Of a stretch of 57,685 bases of DNA, positions 27,425 through 36,837 are shown in pieces. The position numbers and the translations under genes are program-made. Under the pieces are notes generated by a model. It was not told where the DNA came from, searched no databases, and worked only from the letters and a program-made list of their open reading frames with translations. Source of the DNA: CAIKOD01 sp035543455 (GTDB taxonomy: Archaea > Halobacteriota > Methanomicrobia > Methanomicrobiales > Methanospirillaceae); the NCBI GenBank assembly GCA_035543455.1, contig DATKKE010000007.1, forward strand, positions 1 to 57,685, in the 5' to 3' direction. Position 1 is the first letter of the stretch. Every line of letters starts with the position of its first letter.

Positions 27425-27530
27425 CCGTAGAATACTGTTTACCCGTTTGTAGTACTGTTTATACGTTGTAGGATACTGTTTATCGTCCGTAGAATACTGT
27501 TTATACGTTTGTAGACTACTGTTTATACTG
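27425..27530. repeat. Five-copy imperfect tandem repeat, about 20-22 bases per unit
   Basis: Units run 27425-27445, 27446-27465, 27466-27485, 27486-27507 and 27508-27530. Consensus is roughly TTCGTAGAATACTGTTTATACG, with one- to three-base differences between copies. Each carries a constant TACTGTTTA core, and the array ends 22 bases before the ion-channel ATG. The core repeats on about a 20-22 base period, near two helical turns. I can suggest a tandem regulator-binding site or simple repeat slippage, but nothing else in the window shares it. Confidence 0.85.
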
Positions 27531-27552
27531 TTCTGAAACACTATACTAATTT

Positions 27553-28371
27553 ATGTCATCCAGCCCGATGCGTCTCGGGATTTATATCCTGGTCCTTGCG
27601 ATCGTCATTATAGTATCTATTGCGGGCTTCTCGGTGTTCGAAGGATTGTCGCCATTTGATGCGGTTTACCTGACGATTGTGACAATTTCAACCGTTGGAT
27701 ATGGAGATATTGCACCGAAAACAGAGGGCGGAAAGATACTTGCAATGTTTGTCATCCTTGCAGGCGTCGGTACATTTCTGTTTGTATTCGCGCAGGCAAT
27801 CGAGACGATGGTAAACAGGCAGGGATCACAGGCGAGGAACCGTAAGATCAACATGGTTATAGGGGCATTCTTTTCAGAGACCGGGGTCCCCCTCATTAAA
27901 CTGCTCAGGTCATCGATCCATGGTAACGAAAACCTGGATAAAAAATTGAAAATAAGCGACACCTGGACAGATCAGCAGTTCCTGGAGACAGAACGACTCC
28001 TCCGGTCCTGGAACTTTGATATTGATATCCATAGGGTTGACCTCCCTCTGGTCCATGACATGTTACGGAACCAAAGGACATTTCTCGTTCAGCTTCTCCA
28101 GCATCCGGCCCTTTTTGAACACGAATCTTTTACCGACCTTCTTAAGGCAGTATTCCATCTCGAAGAAGAATTATCCGCACGGGAAGGATTGGGGCCACTG
28201 CCGGAATCCGATTACTCCCACCTTTCCAATGACACACACCGGGTTATCAGCCTGCTTTTTATTCAATGGGTGGAGTACCTCCGGCACTTGCGGGTGAATT
28301 ATCCGTACCTCTTCTCACTCGCGGTCAGGACAAATCCCTTTGACGAAAATTCCTCTCCGGTTGTCCGGTAA
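27553..28371 (+). CDS. Two-helix potassium-channel-like protein with uncharacterised C-terminal domain
   Basis: The 272-residue protein starts with a pore-type two-helix domain: TM1 about 6-28, a selectivity filter STVGYGD (residues 51-57) and TM2 about 66-93. It therefore looks like a K+ channel of the KcsA/Ion_trans_2 type. The remaining 180 residues form a mostly helical cytoplasmic domain that I do not recognise. It lacks the Rossmann (RCK/TrkA-N) pattern GxGxxG expected in gated archaeal channels such as MthK. The gene is preceded by the tandem repeat array. Gating by a novel cytoplasmic domain is inference. Confidence 0.85.
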   Translation: MSSSPMRLGIYILVLAIVIIVSIAGFSVFEGLSPFDAVYLTIVTISTVGYGDIAPKTEGGKILAMFVILAGVGTFLFVFAQAIETMVNRQGSQARNRKINMVIGAFFSETGVPLIKLLRSSIHGNENLDKKLKISDTWTDQQFLETERLLRSWNFDIDIHRVDLPLVHDMLRNQRTFLVQLLQHPALFEHESFTDLLKAVFHLEEELSAREGLGPLPESDYSHLSNDTHRVISLLFIQWVEYLRHLRVNYPYLFSLAVRTNPFDENSSPVVR

Positions 28372-28608
28372 ATCAAAACGGCAGGATTTCATAAAGGTGG
28401 TCTGAGGCTGGATCCAGAACGACAGGAAAATAACCCTGTCATACATACCATCTAACAGGAATTTAAAAAGATCCGGGTATGCATCCAGCTTCCGACTCGC
28501 GTCGTACCCGAGGTATATCGTCGGGGAATTTTCAGGAAAAATGAAAATGTTTCCGGCCCGGCAGCTGGCCGTGGACTTCATGCCACGAATGATCAAAGAT
28601 CTGGTATA

Positions 28609-29268
28609 ATGGGCTACGCAGCACTGACATCCGGCGGGAAAGATTCGATACTATCGATCCAGAAGGCAATGGACAGGGGTATGGACGTAACTCACCTTGT
28701 AACCGTCCGGCCAGCCAACCCGGACTCTTTCATGTTCCATTCATCAAACCTGGATGTTGTACCGGTCATCGCTAGGTTATCGGGTCTTGATTACGTGGAA
28801 GTCCTCACCGAGGGCGAGAAAGAAAAGGAACTCGAGGACCTTGCCCTTGGTCTTTCCAGCCTTGATATCGAGGGTGTCGTCGTGGGAGCGATAAATTCGG
28901 TATACCAGCGTGACAGAGTGCTTGCTATTGCCAAAGACCTTGGAATCGAGGTATTTGCACCGCTCTGGCTTATGGACCCGGAGGTCCTCCTGCAGGAAGT
29001 CGCTACAAGGATGGATGCGATCATCGTCGTTACGGCGGCTGACGGACTCGGGGAAGAGATGCTGGGCGCTCATATCGATGATGCTTTTATAACCCGTTTA
29101 AAACAGATATCGGCCCGGAAACATATCCACCTTGCCGGTGAAGGTGGCGAATATGAAAGTATGACCCTGTTTGCCCCTTTTTATTCCCGTCCTGTACGGT
29201 TTACCAGTAAACAGATCGTTCCGCATGGCGCCGGGCGGTACGAGATGATCCTTGGGGGGATTTCGTGA
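28609..29268 (+). CDS. Diphthine-ammonia ligase-like PP-loop ATPase (Dph6 family)
   Basis: Dph6 catalyses the last step of diphthamide synthesis on elongation factor 2. The 219-residue protein has the PP-loop SGGKDS (residues 8-13), followed by the family stretch GVVVGAINSVYQRDRVLAIAK, the EVFAPLW segment and the HLAGEGGEYESM block. These conserved parts and the length fit the archaeal family (previously annotated as predicted ATP-binding proteins). Its last four bases (GTGA) overlap the GTG start of the DUF2070 gene. Confidence 0.85.
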   Translation: MGYAALTSGGKDSILSIQKAMDRGMDVTHLVTVRPANPDSFMFHSSNLDVVPVIARLSGLDYVEVLTEGEKEKELEDLALGLSSLDIEGVVVGAINSVYQRDRVLAIAKDLGIEVFAPLWLMDPEVLLQEVATRMDAIIVVTAADGLGEEMLGAHIDDAFITRLKQISARKHIHLAGEGGEYESMTLFAPFYSRPVRFTSKQIVPHGAGRYEMILGGIS

Positions 29269-31004
29269 CGGCAGCAGCAGGCGACGCGAAGATCGAACGC
29301 CTTACAAAGTACTTATTTGATGCGCCATCATGGCCGGTTTCGCTTCTGATAATTATCATCCTCGGTTTAATCATCGACGGAGCAAGTATCAGGTTCTATG
29401 GGAAGCTGTTTTTTCTTGGGACACTCGGTTTTACTGTGCCTGCGCTAATCGCTTTTTTCCTCACAAAACCCACCATAACTCTGGCCGGAAAGACAATGAC
29501 ATGGAACAGATCGGCGCTCCTTGCTCTGGCCAGTACCGTATTTGCCGTTATTATTACCCTGTCTCCCGTTTTATTTTCAGTTAAACTGTTACCGCTGTTT
29601 TTTGCACTTTCTATAGGATTCATATCGGGGATACGTCTGGTCGTACTGGTTGCTATTGCAGATTACCGTGTTCCCCATATGTTGCCGCCTGCACTTTATC
29701 AGGGTGTTGCCGGGATCCTCCTCGGGACACTTCTTTTTCCCCCTCCTTTCCTCACCCTCGCAATAACTCTCCTGGTGGTCTTTGTCCTCGTGTTTTACCT
29801 CATTATATGGCTTATTGAGCGTCCCCTGTACCGGGCATTCAATATCAGAGTGCTGTCATTTCTCAATGCATTCATTGCACACCTGACTGACGGATCGAAG
29901 AAAATGGAGGATTTTTTCAGGGAAATCGGAGAAGAAGTGTATGTCCCCGAAGCGAGTCTTTTTTTCAGGAGACCGGGTAAGGAACCGGTAATTGTTACGG
30001 TCCCAAACGTGCATCCCGGGCCGATGGGGGATATTGGTGGCGGGAATCTTCCCAAGTGTCTGCAGCAGGCTTTCGACGGGATTGTAATGGTACCGCACGG
30101 ATGTGCCACTCATGATTTTAATCTTGTTTCAGAGAGAGAGATTAAAAAAATCATCGTTGCCGTGCAGAAATCGATGAAAAATCTGGAATATTCGGGTATT
30201 GCAGCCAGGTCAGAACGAATACAGGTCGGGTCGGTATCCATGCTCGTGCAACGGGTTGGAAATTCTTTCCTGCTGGTCGGAACCCGATCACCCCTGAGGA
30301 CTGAGGACCTTGACTTCAATATTGGTATGGTTATTATGTCCGAAGGTCACAAGGTCAGCGATACGGTCGTGTTCGTTGATGCCCATAATTGCATGACCGA
30401 TGATATGTCCCCTGTACATCCCGCCACCGCTCTTGCGCGTGAATACCTGCGTGCCGGTATTCTGGCATTCTCACGGTACAGTTCTTTCGAGGTCTTTCCC
30501 CTGCAGATAGGAGTCTCTCATGTCCGGGTCCCCTTCAGCCGTGAAGACGGGTTCGGAGACCAGGGGATACAGGTCCTTGTTCTCTCTGTGGCAGGACAGA
30601 AAACGGTCTATGTCCTCTTCGATGGAAATAACATGCAGGAGGGCGCCAGGGAGGAACTGCGTAACTGTCTGCTCGATCTCGTAGATGAAGCTGAAATTAT
30701 GACATCCGATTCCCATGTCGTCAATACCGTGAGCGGGAACAATCCCATAGGGCTGCGTATTCCCGTAAACCTTATCGTTCCTTACTTATTGACAGGTCTT
30801 AACGAGGCGATTGCCGATCTTGGCCAAAGTGAAGTTGCCGGAAGCACAGCAGAATGCGAACGCATTGTCGTGTTCGGGTCACAAAGAATCGCCCAGCTCG
30901 CGAGCACGGTGAATGCCATGCTTTCCCTTATTGCACCGGTGAGTGCTGCACTGGTTCTCCTGGCATTTATTCTCTCCCTGATTGCTTACATGGTAATAAC
31001 CTGA
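29265..31004 (+). CDS. DUF2070 polytopic membrane protein
   Basis: Archaeal family of unknown function. The 579-residue protein has six or so N-terminal hydrophobic segments (about 25-205), then a long cytoplasmic or extracytoplasmic domain with conserved motifs VHPGPMGDIGGGN (about 247-259), VDAHNCM near residue 371 and VPFSREDGFGDQG. A pair of C-terminal helices lies at about 545-579. The His- and Asp-rich motifs suggest a metal-dependent enzyme domain, but the reaction is unknown. It starts at a GTG overlapping the dph6 stop, a pairing that argues for co-expression. Confidence 0.85.
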   Translation: MTAAAGDAKIERLTKYLFDAPSWPVSLLIIIILGLIIDGASIRFYGKLFFLGTLGFTVPALIAFFLTKPTITLAGKTMTWNRSALLALASTVFAVIITLSPVLFSVKLLPLFFALSIGFISGIRLVVLVAIADYRVPHMLPPALYQGVAGILLGTLLFPPPFLTLAITLLVVFVLVFYLIIWLIERPLYRAFNIRVLSFLNAFIAHLTDGSKKMEDFFREIGEEVYVPEASLFFRRPGKEPVIVTVPNVHPGPMGDIGGGNLPKCLQQAFDGIVMVPHGCATHDFNLVSEREIKKIIVAVQKSMKNLEYSGIAARSERIQVGSVSMLVQRVGNSFLLVGTRSPLRTEDLDFNIGMVIMSEGHKVSDTVVFVDAHNCMTDDMSPVHPATALAREYLRAGILAFSRYSSFEVFPLQIGVSHVRVPFSREDGFGDQGIQVLVLSVAGQKTVYVLFDGNNMQEGAREELRNCLLDLVDEAEIMTSDSHVVNTVSGNNPIGLRIPVNLIVPYLLTGLNEAIADLGQSEVAGSTAECERIVVFGSQRIAQLASTVNAMLSLIAPVSAALVLLAFILSLIAYMVIT

Positions 31005-31075
31005 TTATTGCCGCTTACCGATTTAATATTGCCCAAAGTTCGGGAAGAACATGTAGGGTGATAATATCTGTTGTG

Positions 31076-31501
31076 ATGACTGTATTGGCTACATTTTCCA
31101 TAAATAACGTGTCTGACGCCACCTTTTCATGTGATCGCATCGAATACCAATATGGTGATATGATGAAGGGGAGCCTGTGTGCATCGTACCGAAAAGCCGG
31201 GGTCGTGAAGCGTTGCGGAAACGGGATTATCCTGGAATTACCGGATGGCTGTTATTACCTCACCCCGGAAGATACCCTCCTTCTCCATGGCAATACCTCG
31301 GCCTCAATAGTCGACTGTTCCGGTGAGATATGGGGGTGTGCATGGTTATCACCGATCCGGGACGGTAAGAAAAAAGATATCGTTGCTACCATAAAAGACA
31401 GGATCTATGTCGTGAGTTTGACTGAAACAATGAAACTTCTCGCAGGAAGGGTACATACCGTACCATTAACAGAATACCATTTAAAGACGGCCGCGATGTA
31501 A
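31076..31501 (+). CDS. Hypothetical protein, 141 residues
   Basis: I do not recognise the family. From ATG 31076 the product is mostly beta-rich, with five Cys including CDRIEYQYGDMMKGSLC (residues 19-35), and contains LELPDGCYYLTPEDTLLL. No membrane segment or signal is evident. A GGGTGA about 15 bases upstream may serve as ribosome binding site. The frame is open further upstream into the DUF2070 gene but without a credible start there. It follows the DUF2070 gene by 71 bases on the same strand, so co-transcription is possible. Confidence 0.6.
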   Translation: MTVLATFSINNVSDATFSCDRIEYQYGDMMKGSLCASYRKAGVVKRCGNGIILELPDGCYYLTPEDTLLLHGNTSASIVDCSGEIWGCAWLSPIRDGKKKDIVATIKDRIYVVSLTETMKLLAGRVHTVPLTEYHLKTAAM

Positions 31502-31615
31502 TCCGATCAGGAAATCGGCCTTGAAACCGTGCTTACCGGCTGATAATGTTGCGATCATCGGGGAGTCAAGCCGTTCCCCGGTGAGGCCTGGCCCCTCTTC
31601 ATCCTTGCAGTTTCG

Positions 31616-34444
31616 TCAGTCTCTTAACCCTTGAATTGTTCCGGATAGCTTTTCATACGATGCCAGTGCTACGGGCGATCCAAGAATTAATCGCCGCGCG
31701 GTATTGCAGACACCCGGTGACTTTTCAGGACAACACGCCTCCATGAGCGATGCCAGCACCTGGATCAGGGGGATATGGTGTTCTTTATGCATGAGGTCGA
31801 TTGCAGCAAATGTCCGGAGCAGGCCGATTGTCGTAAACTCATTAATACCCGCGAGGGTGATGAGAATTTTTAAGAAATATGAACGACCTTCATCGGTCTC
31901 AAGACATACTTTCCGGTTCAGGGCGTACGATCCAAATAATCCCCTCTGGTTTGTTGTCTGTTCACAATGAAATGCATCTGATGATTCTGCATAGTTCATG
32001 AGGGTCACAATGTCAGGAGAGGAAGTGCTGCCCACGACCGCAAGAAAGGACTCCCACGTCACAGGATTTTTTTGTGATTCCTTCATAAAAGTGGTAAAAA
32101 TTTCTTTCCTGTCGGGGGCGTTGCTGTCCAGGTACGCCAAAAAAGCAGCAAGGCGATCTGTCTCGTAAGGGGAGCTGACAAGCTGGCTTCGGACGAGACG
32201 ATGAACAGGGGGAATATCAAGTGTTGAGAGTATTGACATCGCCACATTTTTTACCTGCCGGCGTTTTATTCCGGAGATATAGTCATCCCCGGTTGACCCA
32301 GGCGGTGCGACGGCGGTATACCTGTTGTAGATGTCGATGAGTTGATCCTGGTAACTACGTGCAAGTGACAGCAGGATCTTCCGGCGGACCTGGTACAGAT
32401 CGCCATAGTGGTGGGCGTAGTGAACATCGTCAACGCCTTCAAAAATGGTCAGGAACTGCCCACCTGCAACAGCCATAAGCTCCTCATCGCCGATCAGGGA
32501 CATGAAAAGGTCCATAAAATTCCGGGAAGGTTCCTGTTGTTCCGACGTGAGAATTTTCATTTTCTCCCGGTCCGCGAGCCGGTAGAACGCAAGAAATCTT
32601 CCAAGAAGATCCGGATCTTTTTTTGCCTGGACATACAGGGTCTCATCGTCTGCATCGTGGAATAATTTTCCATAACAAGAGTACCCCCGGTTCAGTGAAA
32701 CAAAGGCGGGTTTTTCAACAGCGGGAAATTTAAACTCTTCCTCCTGCCCTGATACCCATACCGTTGTTTCAACGATATCACGCCCTTCATTGTCGACAAG
32801 GGCGACCCTGAAAGGGAAGATCCAGGGTTTTCCCTGGCCAAACCCGCTCTGGGAAAGAAAAAGGGTGTAGGTTCCGGTTTCCGCATTATATCCTTCCTTA
32901 ATCCTTATGTCAGGATATCGTGGCTGGTGGAGCCAGGTTTCTGCCATTCCCAAAAGGTTTTCACCGGATACTTCTTCCATGGCCCCAATCCACTGGCGCC
33001 ATGTGGCATTACCATGGCGGTAGCGATTGTGATATAGGTCCAGACCCCTTGCAAAAAGCTCTTTTCCGATAAGGGTTTCAACCATCCTCACGAATTCCGG
33101 CCCTTTTACATAGGTGATACTTGTGATAAGGTCATTAGGGTCGTTAAATCCATCGGGCTCTATTGGCATGGAGGCCGCTCCGGCATCAAGCGCGAGGGTC
33201 CCTCCTGCAGGAGCAAGAAGGGTCAGGACAGATTTTAATCGTGTATATAGTTCACCAAAAAGAAATGCCATGTACCGTGTTTCAATAAGGACAGTGACCG
33301 CTTCATTGAGCCAGAGTTCAAACGGTGTCATGCCGGTGACTTCCGATCCGTTTAAATTATGGTAGAATTCATGAACCTTAACCCCGATCATGTATTCATA
33401 GCCACCATCAGTCACGTCAGAAAACGGCATGATCCTGTTAGCGGCAATCGTTGTATTGCCCACATTTTCCATACCCCCGAAATCCGAATTCTGCATGGCG
33501 ATTTCCCGGTATACCGTGCCGGTATACTGATACCCCGTGACGATCAGGGGGAGAAGCTCCTGAATTCCGGCCCGCAATTTTTTTAGGGTGATTATATCGT
33601 TTGACGATCCTTTTTCATGGTATAACCGCATCGAAAGGGCATAAAGGCGGTGACGAACCAGTATATGTTCGTTACAGGCGGGACCGGTAAACAGGTACAC
33701 CCAGAGGACCGAACCCGCGAGAATGGCAAGCGCCTCCTCCGCCCCCGATGGATCGCTATCGGGTTGCACGAGCAGTTCGAGGGTAATTGTCTTTCCATCG
33801 GGGTATTCGAGTTCACGGGAATAACTGGTCCAGGTCCCGGCAGCCAGGAAAAAAAGGTACGGTGCCATGGGTGTTTTGGTATTCTGATATCGTATCATGG
33901 CCCGTCCATTACCAATCCTGTGCCAGGGAATATCGACATCGCCATTACTGATAAGATGCGAATAGCGTTCATCGGCGGTAATTGTTGTGGTGTAAGTGCA
34001 TTTTGCCGTCATATCGTCGATACAGGGAACAAGTCTCTGGAATCCCCACTGCTGGCACTGGGTAATCTGCTGGGGGGGTGCCCCTGCCGGTGTGACGTCA
34101 TAATACAGTCCCTCGAGAACATTCCTGGTCGGATGACACCTGGTATGGGTTTCGATTACGAATTTTGTTTCCGGAGGGACAGGAGACGGGAAGGCAATGG
34201 TTAACATTGCGGAATCATGGTCGTACAGGTGGGTAACAGGTCCGTGATCCGCAGTAACCGAGATAATTTCAAGGTTCTTTGCATTAAGTTCGAGAGAGGA
34301 GAGCGATTTATCCCTTGTCATCACTGTAAGTCGTGATCTCGCATTGGTATAGTCGTCATAGATATCGAAATCGATAGTCATGTGAATCACGCTTACCGGG
34401 GGAAGTCTGAAATCCGAAGGATAATAACGGAAGAGGCGGGGCAT
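31616..34444 (-). CDS. M1-family zinc aminopeptidase (PepN-like)
   Basis: Zinc metallo-aminopeptidase for peptide degradation, probably cytoplasmic since no signal is seen. The 942-residue product has the exopeptidase signature GGMENVGN, then the zinc site HEFYH at residues 358-362 with the second glutamate Glu381 (HExxH-X18-E). The C-terminal alpha-helical region (about 580-942) matches the large PepN-type C-terminal domain. I start at the ATG at 34444 rather than the TTG two codons upstream. No partner gene is adjacent, and the histone gene lies upstream on the same strand. Confidence 0.92.
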   Translation of the reverse strand: MPRLFRYYPSDFRLPPVSVIHMTIDFDIYDDYTNARSRLTVMTRDKSLSSLELNAKNLEIISVTADHGPVTHLYDHDSAMLTIAFPSPVPPETKFVIETHTRCHPTRNVLEGLYYDVTPAGAPPQQITQCQQWGFQRLVPCIDDMTAKCTYTTTITADERYSHLISNGDVDIPWHRIGNGRAMIRYQNTKTPMAPYLFFLAAGTWTSYSRELEYPDGKTITLELLVQPDSDPSGAEEALAILAGSVLWVYLFTGPACNEHILVRHRLYALSMRLYHEKGSSNDIITLKKLRAGIQELLPLIVTGYQYTGTVYREIAMQNSDFGGMENVGNTTIAANRIMPFSDVTDGGYEYMIGVKVHEFYHNLNGSEVTGMTPFELWLNEAVTVLIETRYMAFLFGELYTRLKSVLTLLAPAGGTLALDAGAASMPIEPDGFNDPNDLITSITYVKGPEFVRMVETLIGKELFARGLDLYHNRYRHGNATWRQWIGAMEEVSGENLLGMAETWLHQPRYPDIRIKEGYNAETGTYTLFLSQSGFGQGKPWIFPFRVALVDNEGRDIVETTVWVSGQEEEFKFPAVEKPAFVSLNRGYSCYGKLFHDADDETLYVQAKKDPDLLGRFLAFYRLADREKMKILTSEQQEPSRNFMDLFMSLIGDEELMAVAGGQFLTIFEGVDDVHYAHHYGDLYQVRRKILLSLARSYQDQLIDIYNRYTAVAPPGSTGDDYISGIKRRQVKNVAMSILSTLDIPPVHRLVRSQLVSSPYETDRLAAFLAYLDSNAPDRKEIFTTFMKESQKNPVTWESFLAVVGSTSSPDIVTLMNYAESSDAFHCEQTTNQRGLFGSYALNRKVCLETDEGRSYFLKILITLAGINEFTTIGLLRTFAAIDLMHKEHHIPLIQVLASLMEACCPEKSPGVCNTARRLILGSPVALASYEKLSGTIQGLRD

Positions 34445-34683
34445 ATGCAATCAGGATACAATAGGATAATGAGTATTTTACTATTCCTGTTTATTGGTTA
34501 ATGGGGTGGGATCGGTTAGTGATTTAGGCATCTGATTCCCGATCGGGGCCGTTCCTGGATCAAGGAAATGTCCCTGGTTATTGATAAAAATCAATAAGAA
34601 GATCAGGAATTTCCGGGATGGCTGCACCAATGAATATCAGATTCCGGAGAAAATGAGCAATACGCTCGTCAGGAGATGATAGG

Positions 34684-34697
34684 GTGAAGAAGAAAAA
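34684..34697 (-). terminator. Possible T-run terminator after the histone gene
   Basis: On the minus strand the bases just after the histone stop read TTTTTCTTCTTC, a pyrimidine-rich U-tract of the kind that ends archaeal transcripts. No stem precedes it. Confidence 0.35.
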
Positions 34698-34702
34698 GGA
34701 TA

Positions 34703-34909
34703 TCAGGATGACTTTGCAGCCATCTCGATATCTTCTTCTTTCAAAGTCTTTCTGCCTGCATGAATTGCAAGCTTGTTCGCTTCCTTGGTGAGATGTGCAA
34801 TATATTTTTCAGTCTTCTTTACAAGTGCTGCTGCTGCATCACTGCCGACTCTTTCGGCTCCATTTGACTTTGCAATTCTTACAACTGCCGCAATAGGTAA
34901 ATCTGCCAT
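34703..34909 (-). CDS. Archaeal histone
   Basis: DNA-packaging protein of 68 residues with a single histone fold. Its sequence DLPIAAVVRIAKSNGAERVG at 3-22 and the AAAALVKKTEKYIAHLTKEA helix are the HMf/HTa-like pattern of euryarchaeal histones. It ends in LKEEDIEMAAK. It has a ribosome binding site (GAGGT at 34916-34920) and a TATA box at 34941-34950. It is the only nucleoid protein gene in the window and sits upstream of the M1 peptidase gene on the same strand. Confidence 0.95.
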   Translation of the reverse strand: MADLPIAAVVRIAKSNGAERVGSDAAAALVKKTEKYIAHLTKEANKLAIHAGRKTLKEEDIEMAAKSS

Positions 34910-34940
34910 AAAAATACCTCAATTAGTAAATATAATATTA

Positions 34941-34950
34941 AGTATATAAA
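34941..34950 (-). promoter_or_regulatory. TATA box of the histone gene
   Basis: TTTATATACT on the minus strand lies about 36 bases before the histone ATG, giving a transcription start about 10-15 bases ahead of the codon. It lies in a very AT-rich stretch, as expected for an archaeal promoter. Confidence 0.55.
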
Positions 34951-35415
34951 CATATCGGTCATTTCCGGTTAAAACAGGGGTTGATCGAGGATCCGGACTG
35001 GAATATCCATGGGTTATTGATGAATATCATATTAAAAAACATTGTGTTTTTAAACTGCCTATCATTGGATTTCATAAATTCCAGGGCATCAAAAATTTTA
35101 TATCGATGATAAAATTTGAAAATACCTTTGATTAATCGATTTTTTCAGATTGGAGCCCTGGTCTTAGCTGTGAACCTGGGACGTCAAATGAAGTCCACGC
35201 GCTCTTTTATGGAAATACACGGTGCATTGTCTGATTATGACCTGCCAACACGCAAGTTGCCGTCCTCATGGTCCGCCCCGCACAGAAACATCCGGGCTTT
35301 ACACGCGGTGGTCATTCCATATGAAGTATCAGGTACTGGGGACCAGCCGAATCGCAATTATTGATAAATCTGATTTTCCGAAAAAGCATTGTATTACCGA
35401 TCTCAATATATCATA
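34951..35415. other. Intergenic region before the M20 peptidase, no gene seen
   Basis: 465 bases between the histone promoter and the M20 peptidase gene. They are AT-rich at the ends. I see no RNA gene or repeat. Any short frames look like chance. Confidence 0.4.
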
Positions 35416-36837
35416 ATGGATAGTCCGGAATTTCTTATCGACCAGTGCATTGAAGATCTCCGGGAAAAAATCATTTCATCGGTATGTGAGATTGTCCGGA
35501 TCCGGAGCGTTGCAGGAGATCCAACGGTATCGGCACCGTTCGGGACTGGTCCTGCCGAGGTTCTTTCAAAGGTGCTCGAACTGGCCGGATCCCTGGGTTT
35601 TCGGACTGTAAACCTCGAAAACTATGCCGGGTATGCCGAATTTGGTAATGGGCCGGAATATATTGGGGTTCTCGGTCACCTGGATACCGTTCCTGAAGGC
35701 AATGGGTGGAATCATCCTCCTTTCGGGGGAGAAATCGTTGACGGAAAAATTTTTGGAAGGGGGGCACTTGATGATAAAGGACCTATCCTCGCCGCCTTGT
35801 TTGGATTGACATCGATAAAAGAGAGCGGACTCGTTATGGGAAAAAAAGTCCGTATCATTTTTGGAACCGATGAAGAGACCGGCAGCCACGATATGAACCA
35901 TTACATCACAAAAGAGCCCCCTCCCGTTTCGGGGTTTACCCCTGATGCAGAATTTCCGGTAGTCTTTGCCGAAAAGGGTATTCTATGGTTTGAATTTTTG
36001 GGACATTATCCGGATGTAGCCCATGCGGGGCTGCAGGTACTTTCAATCAGAGGAGGGGTTGCAGCCAATATGGTTCCCGATTTTGCATCGGCCGTAATCC
36101 TGACAGACCATCCCGGAAAGATTATCGATGGCTGTCGTATCTTTGCGGAAAATACCGGCTACTCCATCTCCGCAGAAGGTGAAGGGAACCAGGTTATCAT
36201 CCGGTGCCGGGGTCTTGCTGCTCACGGCTCCACACCGGAATCAGGCAGAAATGCAATTATGCGACTGATGTCGTATCTCGGTTCCCTTCCGCTCGATCCG
36301 GAAGGAATTGGTCGTATTATTCATTTTTTCAATTCCATCATTGGATCCGATTACTCCGGATCGCTATTGGGGCTGGATATTGCTGATGCTATATCCGGGA
36401 GCCTTACCCTGAATATCGGGAAAATTGAAGTTTCCGGTGGTGTATTCCGCCTTACCGCAGATATCAGGTATCCCGTTACTGTTCCGGCAGAGAGGATCAC
36501 CAGTTCGGTAACGCACTCCCTGAACGGAACCGGAATTGATGTAACGTTGATAAAACATGACCCGCCACTTAATTTCCCACCGGAATCAGAATTGATACTG
36601 ACATTACGTTCCATATACAAGGATTTTTGCGGGGATTCATCGCCTCCGGTTGCAATCGGGGGAGGAACGTATGCACGGAGGCTCCCCAATATCGTGGCGT
36701 TCGGTCCATACAGGCCGGGACAGAAACCCCCGATTCACGGGGCAGATGAATATATATCGTGTGACGACCTGATTTCAGATGCGAAAATCTATGCCAGGGC
36801 AATATACCGGCTAGCACGAAATCCGGGTAAGATCTAA
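35416..36837 (+). CDS. M20-family peptidase (PepV/dipeptidase-like)
   Basis: Zinc di- or aminopeptidase of 473 residues. The metal-binding motifs of the family are in order: GHLDTVPEG near residue 83, GRGALDDKGP near 107, DEETGSHD near 148, and the C-terminal HGADEYIS where the last metal His is expected. The dimerisation insertion starts after about residue 190. I chose ATG 35416 over the TTG nine codons upstream. The gene is isolated, with no regulatory partner visible. Confidence 0.88.
   Translation: MDSPEFLIDQCIEDLREKIISSVCEIVRIRSVAGDPTVSAPFGTGPAEVLSKVLELAGSLGFRTVNLENYAGYAEFGNGPEYIGVLGHLDTVPEGNGWNHPPFGGEIVDGKIFGRGALDDKGPILAALFGLTSIKESGLVMGKKVRIIFGTDEETGSHDMNHYITKEPPPVSGFTPDAEFPVVFAEKGILWFEFLGHYPDVAHAGLQVLSIRGGVAANMVPDFASAVILTDHPGKIIDGCRIFAENTGYSISAEGEGNQVIIRCRGLAAHGSTPESGRNAIMRLMSYLGSLPLDPEGIGRIIHFFNSIIGSDYSGSLLGLDIADAISGSLTLNIGKIEVSGGVFRLTADIRYPVTVPAERITSSVTHSLNGTGIDVTLIKHDPPLNFPPESELILTLRSIYKDFCGDSSPPVAIGGGTYARRLPNIVAFGPYRPGQKPPIHGADEYISCDDLISDAKIYARAIYRLARNPGKI

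Noticed and set aside
27421..27540. CRISPR array in the repeats before the ion channel
   Set aside because: Units are contiguous with no unique spacers, vary in length and no cas gene is near. It is a tandem repeat.
35116..35364. 82-codon plus-strand gene between histone and M20 peptidase
   Set aside because: No promoter or ribosome site and no recognisable pattern, and a second overlapping frame is equally open.
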